NCBI GenBank assembly: GCA_009693055.1
Contig: SHYA01000010.1
Span: 1 to 37,363, forward strand
Origin: Dehalococcoidia bacterium
Lineage (GTDB): Bacteria; Chloroflexota; Dehalococcoidia; Lucifugimonadales; SHYT01
Direction: 5' to 3'
DNA length: 37,363 bases
This document shows, piece by piece, positions 23,583-31,609 of the stretch; the stretch's first letter is position 1, and each line of letters opens with the position of its first letter. The position numbers were made by a program, and so were the translations under genes. The notes below the pieces were generated by a model. That model was not told the DNA's origin. It saw only the letters and a program-made list of their open reading frames with translations, and did not search any database.

Positions 23583-24088
23583 GGGCGCTCCACTCGCCTG
23601 GGACGCCTTCCGATGGCCGGCTCGATGTACTTGGGAGGCAGCCATCCCGGTCTCAGGATCTTCAGCATCTCCCATTCCACCAGCTCCAGGTCCTTTCTGG
23701 GAAGGATGTGCAGCTCGCCCACCATGGCCCAGTACCACCGCTCAGGGGGCCAGCGTTTCAAGTACTCCATGCGCGGAGCGATGAGGTTGGCGTCCAGCCC
23801 CTTGCCTTCCGGCATGACCGCCTCGGACCTGATGCGCACGCGGTGAGGAAAGAACTCCTGTGGGTCCGATGCGGTCCAGAGGCGGCTGCGGTCTTCAGAG
23901 GCGGTTGCGGTCACCGTGGCGGTGGCCGAGAACACGCGGCGGTCTTTGACATAAAACAGGAGCCGGTCACCGGGCGCCATCCGCTCTACCTTCTTGCGCT
24001 GGCGTGTGGTGAAGCCCTGGACGGTGAGGCCGTGCTCCTTGGTGACCCTCCAGTTTTCAGGAGAGATAGCGATCATCCAGTAGTTCAC
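23525..24088 (-). CDS. EVE domain protein
   Basis: EVE domains belong to the PUA-like fold and bind modified bases in nucleic acids. Here NYWMIAISPENWRVTKEHG is the typical first strand; later parts are RQRKKVERMAPGDRLLFYVKDRRVFSATATV and ERWYWAMVGELHILPRK, near the binding cage. With the GTG at 24088 the protein has 187 residues and begins exactly where family members do, behind a GGAGG site; an ATG at 24115 would add nine residues. The last 35 residues are a basic, Pro/Ala-rich tail. Its end overlaps the end of the aldo/keto reductase gene. Stand-alone EVE proteins occur in many bacteria; no defence genes are nearby. Confidence 0.85.
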   Translation of the reverse strand: MNYWMIAISPENWRVTKEHGLTVQGFTTRQRKKVERMAPGDRLLFYVKDRRVFSATATVTATASEDRSRLWTASDPQEFFPHRVRIRSEAVMPEGKGLDANLIAPRMEYLKRWPPERWYWAMVGELHILPRKDLELVEWEMLKILRPGWLPPKYIEPAIGRRPRRVERPYPAAAAGDGAGVNPNPAS

Positions 24089-24198
24089 GGGGCCTCCGGC
24101 GGCTGAGGCGGGCATGGCGCCTGCGCCTCGGCGCGAGTGGTGTCTTGCTGGTGCCCTAGACTCATGGGGACTCGCGATTACTGTACCACACGCCCGCC

Positions 24199-24227
24199 TT
24201 GACGGCGCAGAGACGCGCGGGCATACT
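24199..24227 (+). promoter_or_regulatory. Promoter of the EF-Tu domain-2-like gene
   Basis: TTGACG, a 17-base spacer and CATACT. Start near 24234 gives a leader of only about 14 bases, containing AGAGGAGG. Confidence 0.6.
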
Positions 24228-24247
24228 CGCTCATAGAGGAGGCCGCT

Positions 24248-24502
24248 ATGCAAGAACAAGAGGTGGGAGTGGTCACGCACTTCTTTTCGAAGCCCGTGGT
24301 GGCGGGCATCACGTTAACCGCGCCGCTCAACGTGGGAGACCGCATCCGGGTGCACGGCCACACGACGGACCTCACCCTGCTGGTGGAGTCCGTGCAGGTT
24401 GAAAATACCGTGGTTACCCAAGCCAAGTCTGGAGACGCTGTCGGCATCAAAGTGCCGGACCGCGTCCGGCTTGGCGACAAGGTGTATAAGCTGACGGACT
24501 AG
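24248..24502 (+). CDS. Translation elongation factor-like protein (EF-Tu domain 2 fold)
   Basis: This 84-residue protein consists of a single beta-barrel like domain 2 of EF-Tu. The pattern EVGVVTHFFSKPVVAGITLTAPLNVGDRIRVHGHTTDLTLLVESVQVENTVVTQAKSGDAVGIKV matches the stand-alone family annotated as translation elongation factor-like. The molecular role of these stand-alone barrels is not established. It has its own strong promoter and ribosome site. Its TAG stop overlaps the TAG stop of ribH on the opposite strand through a shared CTAG. Confidence 0.85.
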   Translation: MQEQEVGVVTHFFSKPVVAGITLTAPLNVGDRIRVHGHTTDLTLLVESVQVENTVVTQAKSGDAVGIKVPDRVRLGDKVYKLTD

Positions 24503-24984
24503 GCCGGCGACCTGCCGAGCTTCAGCTCTTTCAACAGGTTGGCCATCTGGATGGCCGAGACCGTGACGTTGTAGCCGGCGTTGCCTACTTGTCCCCCAGA
24601 GCGTTCCAGCGCCTGCGCCAACGTATGCGTGGTGAGCACCCCAAGCAGGATGGGCACGCCGGTGTCCCGGGATGCCTGAGCGATGCCGTCCGAGGCGACG
24701 CGCGAGATGTGCTCAAAGTGCGCGGTCTCACCCCGAATGACCGCGCCCAGGCACACAACCGCGTCGTAGCGGCCACTGCCGGCCAGCGCGTGGGCCACCA
24801 GCGGCAGCTCAAAGGAGCCTGGGACCCAGGCGACCAGCGTGTCTTCTTCCCGGACCTTGTGCTCATTTAGCGCGGTGCGGGCGCCCTGGAGCAACCGGCC
24901 GGTGATGTGCTCATTGAAGCGGGCCGCGACGATAGCGATGCGCAGCCCCATCCCTTGCAAGCCCCCCTCATGTTCCTTTGGCAC
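24499..24984 (-). CDS. ribH: 6,7-dimethyl-8-ribityllumazine synthase
   Basis: RibH condenses 5-amino-6-ribitylaminouracil with 3,4-dihydroxy-2-butanone 4-phosphate, the penultimate step to riboflavin. The protein has 161 residues. IAIVAARFNEHIT is the first strand and helix; WVPGSFELPLVA and VCLGAVIRGETAHFEHIS carry the substrate-binding residues and the catalytic His. PILLGVLTTHTLAQALERSG follows. The start is GTG at 24984, seven bases after GGGAGG; it adds a short MPKEHEGGLQGMG extension. It is the last rib gene, 109 bases beyond clpS, with its own promoter candidate. Confidence 0.96.
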   Translation of the reverse strand: MPKEHEGGLQGMGLRIAIVAARFNEHITGRLLQGARTALNEHKVREEDTLVAWVPGSFELPLVAHALAGSGRYDAVVCLGAVIRGETAHFEHISRVASDGIAQASRDTGVPILLGVLTTHTLAQALERSGGQVGNAGYNVTVSAIQMANLLKELKLGRSPA

Positions 24985-25013
24985 GTGAAGCCTCCCGTGA
25001 GTGTTTTCGTCAA

Positions 25014-25042
25014 GGTATACATCGCCCCGCCTTCGAGCGCAA
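25014..25042 (-). promoter_or_regulatory. Internal promoter before ribH
   Basis: On the minus strand TTGCGC, a 17-base spacer and TATACC lie between clpS and ribH, which could uncouple ribH from the upstream genes. Confidence 0.45.
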
Positions 25043-25093
25043 GCCGCCCTGGATCAGCAGCGGCGGGCGGCGGTGGGCCACTGGGAAACGGCG

Positions 25094-25384
25094 CTATGCC
25101 TTCTCTATGGTGGAGGTCAGCCGGCAGCTGGTGAGACGGTCGTGGTAAAGCTCGGCCTGCTCCAGCGGGCAGACGATGACCACAGCCCGGCCGCTGTTGT
25201 GCGTCTCCAACATAATCTCTTCCGCCCGCTGGGTGCTCAGCGCCGGCACGCACTTGAGGAGAGATTGGACCACGTAGCCCATCTCGTTCACATCGTCGTT
25301 GTACAGGATGACCGCGTAGCGTGGGACAAGCTGGTCCAGCCGTTTGGTCACCTCGTCGGGCGCGCGGGCAGGTCGCGTGCTCAT
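25094..25384 (-). CDS. clpS: ATP-dependent Clp protease adaptor ClpS
   Basis: ClpS delivers N-degron substrates to ClpA or ClpC. The 96-residue protein has the core RYAVILYNDDVNEMGYVVQSLLKCV, with the NDD residues that contact the substrate N-terminus. CPLEQAELYHDRL closes the domain. In the second motif the usual HxxG-type stretch reads THNSGRAVVIV. The N-terminal STRPARAPDEVTKR tail is typical. It begins 26 bases after the ribBA stop, so it is embedded in the riboflavin operon between ribBA and ribH. Confidence 0.92.
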   Translation of the reverse strand: MSTRPARAPDEVTKRLDQLVPRYAVILYNDDVNEMGYVVQSLLKCVPALSTQRAEEIMLETHNSGRAVVIVCPLEQAELYHDRLTSCRLTSTIEKA

Positions 25385-25410
25385 GCTACTTCGCCACGAG
25401 TGAATGGGGG

Positions 25411-26685
25411 TTAGGGACGCGTCGACGAGCGGTCAGTCCGGTGCTGAGGCTGGCGTTTGCCGTCTTTTGGGGGGAGGCTCGCCTTCGGTTCGTCCAGCAG
25501 GTGCCCCAGACGTTCCTTCTTGGTGCGCAGGTATCGCTCCCGCTCTTTGTGCTTCGGAGCAATGATCGGTACCCGCTCCACCAGCTCCAGGCCGTAGGAC
25601 TCCAAGCCGATAACCTTCTTGGGATTGTTGGTGAGCAGGCGCAGCCTGTGGACACCCAGGTCAACGAGGATCTGCGCGCCAAGGCCGTAGTGGCGCAGGT
25701 CAGGGGCAAAACCGAGCTGGATGTTGGCGTCCACCGTGTCCAGGCCGGTGTCCTGCAGAGCGTAGGCGCGAATCTTGTTGTGGAGGCCGATTCCACGGCC
25801 CTCCTGCCGCATGTAGAGGAACACACCGCGGCCTTCCTTGGCAATCACTTCCAGTGCGAGCTGCATCTGCTGGCCGCAGTCACACCGGACGCTGCCCAGC
25901 ACGTCTCCGGTGAGGCATTCGCTGTGGACGCGCACCAGGACCGGCTCGCCGGTCGTGACATCGCCGAGGACCAGCGCCAGGTGCTCCGCGTTCTGGGGTG
26001 CGGCACGGAAGGCGACGGCGTGGAAGGTGCCGTACGGCGTTTTCAGAGGGGATTCGGTCACGCGGCGGACCAGCTTCTCGTGCTGGCTCCGGTACGCGAT
26101 GAGCTGGGCGATGCTCACAATCTTCAGTCCATGCTGGGCGGAGAACTCCTCAAGCTGCGGCAGACGCGCCATCGTGCCGTCGGTGTGCATGATCTCGCAG
26201 ATGACGCCGGCGGGGGAGAAGCCTGCCATACGGGCCAGGTCCGTGATCGCCTCGGTGTGCCCGGCGCGGACCAGCACCCCGCCTTCGGCGTATTGGAGCG
26301 GGAACATATGACCCGGCCGGGCAAAGTCCTCGGCGTTGCTGTTGGGGTCCACTAACGCCTTCACGGTGGCTGCTCGGTCGTACGCGGAGATCCCGGTCGT
26401 CGTGCCGGGCTTGTAGTCCACGGAGATGGTGAAGTTGGTGCCGTGCGACGTGGTGTTCTCTGCGACCATGAGGGGGATGCGCAGGTCCTGGAGGCGTTGC
26501 TCGGCAAGGGAGATGCACATCAGGCCGCGAGCGTGCATCGCCATGAAGTTGATGCGCTCCGGCGTCACCGCTTCCGCGGCGATGCACAGGTCGCCCTCGT
26601 TCTCGCGGTCCTCGTCGTCAACGATGACGACGAACTTGCCTTGCCGGAGGTCCTCTACCGCCTCTTCAACGCTGACCAGCGGCAT
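25411..26685 (-). CDS. ribBA: Bifunctional DHBP synthase / GTP cyclohydrolase II
   Basis: The protein has 424 residues and makes both riboflavin precursors. Residues about 1-200 are the RibB domain, forming 3,4-dihydroxy-2-butanone 4-phosphate from ribulose 5-phosphate: VDDEDRENEGDLCIAAE, FTISVDYKPGTTTGISA and HTEAITDLARMAG. Residues about 205-400 are RibA: SECLTGDVLGSVRCDCG binds zinc through three cysteines, and YMRQEGRGIGLHNKIRAYALQD and LLTNNPKKVIGL follow. Both active sites look complete. A basic tail (KASLPPKDGKRQPQHRTDR) is added. TAGGAG lies before the ATG and overlaps the ribE stop region. Confidence 0.97.
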   Translation of the reverse strand: MPLVSVEEAVEDLRQGKFVVIVDDEDRENEGDLCIAAEAVTPERINFMAMHARGLMCISLAEQRLQDLRIPLMVAENTTSHGTNFTISVDYKPGTTTGISAYDRAATVKALVDPNSNAEDFARPGHMFPLQYAEGGVLVRAGHTEAITDLARMAGFSPAGVICEIMHTDGTMARLPQLEEFSAQHGLKIVSIAQLIAYRSQHEKLVRRVTESPLKTPYGTFHAVAFRAAPQNAEHLALVLGDVTTGEPVLVRVHSECLTGDVLGSVRCDCGQQMQLALEVIAKEGRGVFLYMRQEGRGIGLHNKIRAYALQDTGLDTVDANIQLGFAPDLRHYGLGAQILVDLGVHRLRLLTNNPKKVIGLESYGLELVERVPIIAPKHKERERYLRTKKERLGHLLDEPKASLPPKDGKRQPQHRTDRSSTRP

Positions 26686-26696
26686 GCTCCAAACTC

Positions 26697-27320
26697 CTAG
26701 CGCCGCGCCTTGGCCCTTCCCCTGCGCGCCGCTTTAGGTTTAGCCCGGTCTCCGAGCAAGCGCTCCACGTACTTGGCCAGGATGTCCACCTCAAGGTTGA
26801 CCGACGACCCCGGCCTGTACATTCCCAGCGTGGTGTGCTCGTACGTGTATGGTATCACAGCGGCCGTGAAGCGAGGCGGACGTTCTGAGACGACGGTGAG
26901 ACTGATGCCGTCCACGGCCACGAACCCCTTTTCCACGATGTACCGGCACAGGGAGCGCGGGGCCTCAAAGGTGAAGATGAACGACTCCTTCTCGGGTTCA
27001 ACCGCCACGATGCTGCCGACGGCGTCCACGTGCCCTTCAACCAGGTGGCCGCCCATGCGGCCGCCGTACGCGAGGGGGCGCTCTAGGTTGACCGGGCTCC
27101 CGGCCGCGAGGCGGCCAAGGTTGCTCCGCCGCACCGTCTCGGGGCTTACGTCCACCGTGAACCGCTTTCCCCTGAGTGAGGTGACCGTGAGGCAGACGCC
27201 GTTGACCGAAATGCTGTCCCCTATCTTGGCGCCCTCCAGCGTGGCGTTTCCCTCAATGGTCATGACCGGGGGCCGCCAGCCAACCACGTGGCCCAGCTCT
27301 TCCACGATGCCTGTGAACAT
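26697..27320 (-). CDS. ribE: Riboflavin synthase alpha chain
   Basis: Riboflavin synthase dismutates two lumazines to riboflavin and the pyrimidine precursor. The protein has 207 residues with the two tandem lumazine-binding domains. Domain one starts MFTGIVEELGHV and carries SISVNGVCLTVTSL; domain two has GGHLVEGHVDAVG and VAVDGISLTVVS. The last 20 residues are unusually basic (DRAKPKAARRGRAKARR). It lies 5 bases downstream of ribD and 11 upstream of ribBA. Confidence 0.96.
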   Translation of the reverse strand: MFTGIVEELGHVVGWRPPVMTIEGNATLEGAKIGDSISVNGVCLTVTSLRGKRFTVDVSPETVRRSNLGRLAAGSPVNLERPLAYGGRMGGHLVEGHVDAVGSIVAVEPEKESFIFTFEAPRSLCRYIVEKGFVAVDGISLTVVSERPPRFTAAVIPYTYEHTTLGMYRPGSSVNLEVDILAKYVERLLGDRAKPKAARRGRAKARR

Positions 27321-27325
27321 CCTCG

Positions 27326-28414
27326 CTACTCCTTGACGGGATAGCCGATAACCAACACGTCGTCTCCAATGCGCTGGACGCGCGTGCGGTGCAGGGCGAC
27401 AGAACGGGCCAGGACGGGGATACCAGGCCCAGCCACGGGTGTAGGCGCCGAGCTGCCGCCTACGATGCGCGGGGAGATGAAGGCCACGACCTTGTCCACG
27501 AGTCCTTCCACGAAGAGAGACCCGAATAGCGTACCACCACCCTCCACGAACACCGAGATCACTTGGCGTTCTCCAAGCGTGCGCAGGAGCGCGGCGAGGT
27601 CAACGGCCCCATTCTTGCCGGGGCACTCCAGCACTTCGGCGCCCGCGCGGACCATGGTCTGCTTCCGCGCTTCCGGGATAGCGATGGCTGCTACCAGGGT
27701 CTTCCCTGGCTGGCGGAGCATCTGGGCTGTTGGCGGGAGACGCCCGTGGCTGTCCACGACCACGCGCAGCGGCTGGCGTGGCAGCGGAGCACCGGCTTGG
27801 TCCCGCGCGGTGAGGTGTGGGTCGTCTTGGAGGGCGGTGGCGACGCCTATCATCACGGCGTCCGCCTCGCTCCGCAGCCGGTGCACGTAGGCCCTGGCCT
27901 CAGGCCCGCTGATCCACCGCGACTCGCCGGTGACGGTGGCAATCTTGCCGTCCAGCGTCATGGCGTACTTGGCGGTTACAAACGGGAGGCGGGTCGTGAT
28001 CCAGCGGGTGTGCTCCTCCACAAGCTCCCTGGCTTCATTCTCCGCTTCTCCGAGCGCCACACGCACACCAGCCGCCTCAAGCTCAGCTTTTCCTTTTCCG
28101 ACGACGATGGGGTTGGCATCAAGGACCGCGATGTGGACCTCCGCGACCCCGGCCTGAACAATCGCGGTGCTGCACGGCGGCGTGCGGCCGAAGTGGGCGC
28201 AAGGCTCCAACGTGACATAAAGTGTAGCGCCGCGGGCCTCCGCGCCGGCCTGTTTGAGGGCCACGGCTTCCGCGTGGTCGCTGCCGGCGGGCTGGGTGGC
28301 GCCTTCTCCAACGACCCTGCCGTTCTTGACCAGGAGGGCGCCCACCGCGGGGTTCGGGCTGGTGCGGCCACGCGCGCTCCTGGCGAGCTCCAGAGCGCGC
28401 TCCATGTAGCTCAT
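27326..28414 (-). CDS. ribD: Bifunctional pyrimidine deaminase / reductase RibD
   Basis: RibD carries out the deamination and side-chain reduction steps of riboflavin synthesis. The protein has 362 residues. The deaminase domain (about 1-145) has the zinc motifs HAEAVAL and EPCAHFGRTPPCS. The reductase domain follows, with FVTAKYAMTLDGKIAT, ESRWISGPEAR, DAVMIGVATALQDDPHLTAR and FVEGGGTLFGSLF. ATG at 28414 behind GGGGGA. It begins 35 bases after the dcd stop, so the rib genes are probably read from the dcd promoter; I see no FMN riboswitch between or before them. Confidence 0.97.
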   Translation of the reverse strand: MSYMERALELARSARGRTSPNPAVGALLVKNGRVVGEGATQPAGSDHAEAVALKQAGAEARGATLYVTLEPCAHFGRTPPCSTAIVQAGVAEVHIAVLDANPIVVGKGKAELEAAGVRVALGEAENEARELVEEHTRWITTRLPFVTAKYAMTLDGKIATVTGESRWISGPEARAYVHRLRSEADAVMIGVATALQDDPHLTARDQAGAPLPRQPLRVVVDSHGRLPPTAQMLRQPGKTLVAAIAIPEARKQTMVRAGAEVLECPGKNGAVDLAALLRTLGERQVISVFVEGGGTLFGSLFVEGLVDKVVAFISPRIVGGSSAPTPVAGPGIPVLARSVALHRTRVQRIGDDVLVIGYPVKE

Positions 28415-28449
28415 GGCGTCCCCCCGTCTCCACGCGGCCTGCCGGAATC

Positions 28450-29019
28450 TTAGCGCTGCCGAAAGTCCTTGTACGCCAGACTGGCGGTGGGTTCCACCTG
28501 TCCCTGGTACTTGCTGCCCAGCGAAGGGGAGCCGTACGGCCGCTCTGCCGCCGTGGTGAGCTGGAGGTAGGAGATCTGGCCGATTTTCATGCCGTAGTAC
28601 AGGGTGATGGGCAGCCGCGCCACGTTGCTGAGCTCCAGGGTCAGGTGCCCTTTCCAGCCCGGGTCCACGTAGCCCGCGGTGGAGTGGATGAGCAAGCCCA
28701 GCCTTCCCAGTGAGCTCTTTCCTTCCAGGCGGGCGACCAGGTCGTCCGGGATCTCAAAGTATTCCAGGGTGCTCCCCAGGACGAATTCCCCAGGGTGGAG
28801 GATGAAAGGCTTGTCGTCCTGGATCTCCACGAGCTCGGTGAGGTCGTCGGTAGGCACGCGGACGTCAATGTAAGGCCGGCGCATGTTGCGGAACACGCGC
28901 AGTTTGCGGTCCATGCGGACGTCAACGCTGGCCGGCTGAAGAGCGGCAGGGTCCCACGGGTGGATCACGATGCGCTTTTGCTCTATGGCTTCTCTGATGC
29001 TCCGGTCGCTGAGGACCAT
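28450..29019 (-). CDS. dcd: dCTP deaminase
   Basis: Dcd converts dCTP to dUTP, a source of dTTP precursors; some family members are bifunctional and also release pyrophosphate. The protein has 189 residues. [36 protein letters not shown] is the family N-terminus. The active-site stretch [38 protein letters not shown] contains the Arg, Ser-Ser and Glu residues. [12 protein letters not shown] at the end is the nucleotide-closing segment. I chose the ATG at 29019 because GGAGGGCGGT stands right before it. It leads the dcd-rib transcription unit. Confidence 0.96.
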   Translation of the reverse strand: MVLSDRSIREAIEQKRIVIHPWDPAALQPASVDVRMDRKLRVFRNMRRPYIDVRVPTDDLTELVEIQDDKPFILHPGEFVLGSTLEYFEIPDDLVARLEGKSSLGRLGLLIHSTAGYVDPGWKGHLTLELSNVARLPITLYYGMKIGQISYLQLTTAAERPYGSPSLGSKYQGQVEPTASLAYKDFRQR

Positions 29020-29046
29020 ACCGCCCTCCACTGTCTGTCTGCGTGC

Positions 29047-29076
29047 ATTGTACCAGTGGGGAAAAATGTCGGGCAA
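29047..29076 (-). promoter_or_regulatory. Promoter of the dcd-rib operon
   Basis: On the minus strand TTGCCC, an 18-base spacer and TACAAT. Transcription would start near 29040, about 20 bases before dcd. Confidence 0.6.
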
Positions 29077-29157
29077 CAGGCAGGTTTTCCCTCCTACCTC
29101 GCCGCATTGCAAAGAGAGGGGCGGGGTAGGAGGGCGAGGGGGTCTTGTGGTCTGCCA

Positions 29158-29997
29158 CTAGCGGATGCTGAAGGCCGCGTGGATGGTAACGACGATCTCC
29201 AGCTCGCCGCCGCTGATGGAGGTTGGGAGAGCCGCGGCGACGCCTTCTGCGAAGGCTTTTGCGCCGAAGTCACGGACCATCGGCGCGGTGGTGCTGTCGG
29301 TGAGGTAGTACGCCCTGCCCAGGGTCACGCCGGCTTCTCTGGCCATTTGCTCCGCCTTGGCCACGGCGTCTCGGACGGCCTTGGCCCGGGCCTGTTCTTC
29401 TAGGGGCTTGGGGTCTTCTATGGTGAACGAGATGTCGCTGATGCGCGTCAGGTCGCCCCCAGCTTGGGTAACGTCGTCCACGATGGGGCCCACGTCGTCC
29501 AGGTCGCGGATCTTGACCGCCATCTGGTTGGTGACGATGTAGCCGACCAGGACCTGCTCGCTCCTCCGCTCGAACTCGTCCAGGATTTCCCGATACGTGT
29601 ACTCAGGCGTGATGGAGAACACCTGGGTCTGGATGTCCCTGTCCTGGATGTTGTGGCCCTTGAGGGCGGACACCACGGCGGCCATCGCATTGGCGGCGTT
29701 GGCGCGCGCCTCTTCCACCGTCTTGGCCCGGGACTCTATTCCCGGGGTGAGGAGGGCCAGGTCAGGTTTCGCAGTTACCGAGCCTGTGCCGGATACCCAG
29801 AGCCCGGTCTGGTTTGCGTCAGAGCTCGTGGAGGTTGCAGCGGCGCTAGCCAACTCGCGCTGAGCGGGGTTTTCGACTGCCGCGCCTGTCGGAGTGTTTG
29901 AGCTGCTTGGTGGCGTCTCATCCTCAGTACACGCTGTCGCCACCAGAACTAGGGATGCAAGGACAAGGAACGGAAGAAGCAGGTAACGCATACGCAT
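29158..29997 (-). CDS. SIMPL (DUF541) domain lipoprotein
   Basis: This 279-residue exported protein starts with a signal peptide ending in a probable lipobox (VLVATAC, Cys about 23), then a Ser/Thr/Pro linker. From about residue 65 the SIMPL domain begins: GLWVSGTGSVTAKPDLALLTPGIESRAKTVEEARANAANAM, then DIQTQVFSITPEYTYRE and VGYIVTNQMAVKIRDLDDVGPIVDDV. SIMPL proteins are periplasmic or surface proteins of uncertain role linked to stress tolerance. The start at 29997 has GGAGG five bases upstream; the longer frame above it is not supported. It lies 166 bases downstream of the anti-sigma gene. Confidence 0.9.
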   Translation of the reverse strand: MRMRYLLLPFLVLASLVLVATACTEDETPPSSSNTPTGAAVENPAQRELASAAATSTSSDANQTGLWVSGTGSVTAKPDLALLTPGIESRAKTVEEARANAANAMAAVVSALKGHNIQDRDIQTQVFSITPEYTYREILDEFERRSEQVLVGYIVTNQMAVKIRDLDDVGPIVDDVTQAGGDLTRISDISFTIEDPKPLEEQARAKAVRDAVAKAEQMAREAGVTLGRAYYLTDSTTAPMVRDFGAKAFAEGVAAALPTSISGGELEIVVTIHAAFSIR

Positions 29998-30163
29998 AAA
30001 AACCTCCGCTGTCTGTTCAGGGGCACGCCCCGGTTCTTGGGCTACGTGCCAGCCTGCCATGAAGCGCAGCGCCCAATGATACTGGGATTTTCGGGATGCA
30101 CTGCGCTCGTATTGTAGTAACGCGGGGCATGGTAGAAATGTTAGGAGCGCGGGCGGCAGTGCG

Positions 30164-30799
30164 CTAACACGTTGAAGGCCGTCGCCAGAGACGGGCCGCG
30201 ACGAGGCCGGCAACGAGAAAGCCTGCCAGCAGGGCAAGCTCAGCGGGCCACCACGCGAGTCCAAGAGGGCCATCCTTGGGCTGCATCGTCGCCGCTAAAG
30301 CAGGAGCCTGGGGGGCATCCTGGAGTTCGTCTGCAAGCCGTGCGGGCCCTGGCGCAGTGGGGACTTCGGCCTGCGCGGCGGGTTTGGGCAGCTCAGGCGC
30401 GGGGCCAGCGGTGATGAGGGGGGTCGGCTCGCCAGTGGCCGCGGGCAGAGCGGGCAGGGCGGTGTCATCGGAGGCGCCCCAGTCAACAGCCGCAAGCGAG
30501 ATGACCGCGATGAGGCTAACGCCCGCCATCGCGGCAGCCACACGGAAGGCTGCACGAGGCTGCTCCCGCCGCGGGACGCCCAACGAGAGGGAGAAGGGTC
30601 TCATGGGGGCCAGAGAGGGCACGGCGCGCAGCTGGCCAACCATCTGGCGCAGTTCCGCCGCCTGCTGGGAACAGGCCGCACAGCTTGACAGATGCGTCTC
30701 AACGCGCGTTTGCTCGTCCGCGGCCAGGTCCCCATCAAGGGCCCTGGACAAGACGCGTTCTGTCAAGTGCCGGACACGAGGCCTGAACAACCCGAACAC
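30164..30799 (-). CDS. Membrane anti-sigma factor with zinc-binding domain
   Basis: This 211-residue protein is the partner of the adjacent sigma factor. The N-terminal zinc anti-sigma motif is complete, HLSSCAACSQQ (H-x3-C-x2-C) at about residues 37-47, after RALDGDLAADEQTRVE. A membrane segment follows at about 85-105 (AAAMAGVSLIAVISLAAV), then a Pro/Ala-rich external region and a second hydrophobic segment near the C-terminus (LALLAGFLVAGLVAARLW). GTG start at 30799, one base after the sigma stop. It probably binds the sigma factor at the membrane until a signal triggers release. Confidence 0.88.
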   Translation of the reverse strand: MFGLFRPRVRHLTERVLSRALDGDLAADEQTRVETHLSSCAACSQQAAELRQMVGQLRAVPSLAPMRPFSLSLGVPRREQPRAAFRVAAAMAGVSLIAVISLAAVDWGASDDTALPALPAATGEPTPLITAGPAPELPKPAAQAEVPTAPGPARLADELQDAPQAPALAATMQPKDGPLGLAWWPAELALLAGFLVAGLVAARLWRRPSTC

Positions 30800-30800
30800 G

Positions 30801-31403
30801 CTAGCTCCCCCTCTTAGTGGTGAAACGGAATTGGCTGGGCAAAAGTTCCGCGTGGGCGGACAGGTGCTGCCGCATGGTAGCTCGCGCCCGGCTGAGCCGC
30901 GACTTGACCGTGCCGATTGGCACCCGCAGGGCCTCGGCTGCCGCCTGGTAGTCTAGCCCCTGGAGATCTATCAGGATGAGCAGCGCCCGCTGGTCGGGCG
31001 GCAGGTGCAGCATGGCTTGCTGGATGACCCGGCTGACCTCTTGACGTAACGTATACTGTTCGGGGGATTCGCCTGGGTCGGTCCATTGCTGAAACCCAGC
31101 CTCGCTCAGGTGCTCCAGGGAGACTTGCCGGCGGTGGTCTGCCGAGCGGAGGAAGTCTTTGCTCGCGTTCGCCGCGATGCGGAACAGCCACGCGCGGAAG
31201 TTCCCCGGTTGGAAGCGCTTGATCTGCCGGTAGGCGGATGTCAGGGTCTCTTGGAGGATGTCCTGGGCTACGGACGCATCGCCGGTCATCCGGTAGGCCA
31301 GGTTGTAGAGGGGGCCCTCGTAGCGCCGGGCAAGCTGCTCAAAGGCAGTCGTGTTGCCCTGCTGGCTCTGGAGGATGAGGGCTTCCTCGTCCCTCTCGTT
31401 CAT
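30801..31403 (-). CDS. ECF RNA polymerase sigma factor (RpoE-type)
   Basis: This is a 200-residue alternative sigma factor. Region 2 reads FEQLARRYEGPLYNLAYRMTGDASVAQDILQETLTSAYRQIKRFQPGNFRAWLFRIAANASKDFLR. Region 4 is LPPDQRALLILIDLQGLDYQAAAEALRVPIGTVKSRLSRARATMRQHL, with the helix-turn-helix intact. I chose the ATG at 31403 (MNERDEEALILQSQQG); no strong ribosome site is seen. It is followed directly by its zinc anti-sigma factor and diverges from lepB. It is the intact counterpart of the dead sigma gene at 19337. Confidence 0.94.
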   Translation of the reverse strand: MNERDEEALILQSQQGNTTAFEQLARRYEGPLYNLAYRMTGDASVAQDILQETLTSAYRQIKRFQPGNFRAWLFRIAANASKDFLRSADHRRQVSLEHLSEAGFQQWTDPGESPEQYTLRQEVSRVIQQAMLHLPPDQRALLILIDLQGLDYQAAAEALRVPIGTVKSRLSRARATMRQHLSAHAELLPSQFRFTTKRGS

Positions 31404-31496
31404 AGATACAGTAGACCGGCTTTCTGTGGAGATTTGAGCCAGCACGTGCTGCGGAGCCCTTTGTAGCCACGAGTCTGGCTCATCCGCTGGAGGGTA

Positions 31497-31526
31497 ATTA
31501 TACACCACACCAGCCGGCGATGACCA
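31497..31526 (-). promoter_or_regulatory. Promoter of the sigma/anti-sigma operon
   Basis: On the minus strand TGGTCA, an 18-base spacer and a perfect TATAAT (31502-31497). It stands back to back with the lepB promoter. Confidence 0.5.
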
Positions 31527-31549
31527 GGCAAACCTACCGTGCTCGGGCG

Positions 31550-31555
31550 TATAAT
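31550..31555 (+). promoter_or_regulatory. -10 element of lepB
   Basis: Perfect TATAAT 55 bases before the lepB start; the -35 is poor, suggesting help from a regulator. It rules out the longer lepB frame beginning at 31520, which would start upstream of transcription. Confidence 0.5.
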
Positions 31556-31609
31556 AGCCTACGCAGGTACTTTCGGGGCTGCCCATCCTCGCGCTGGTCC
31601 GGAGTGAAC

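Noticed and set aside
31520-31609. Longer lepB start at 31520
   Set aside because: The TATAAT promoter lies inside that extension, and the ATG at 31610 has a good GGAGTG ribosome site.
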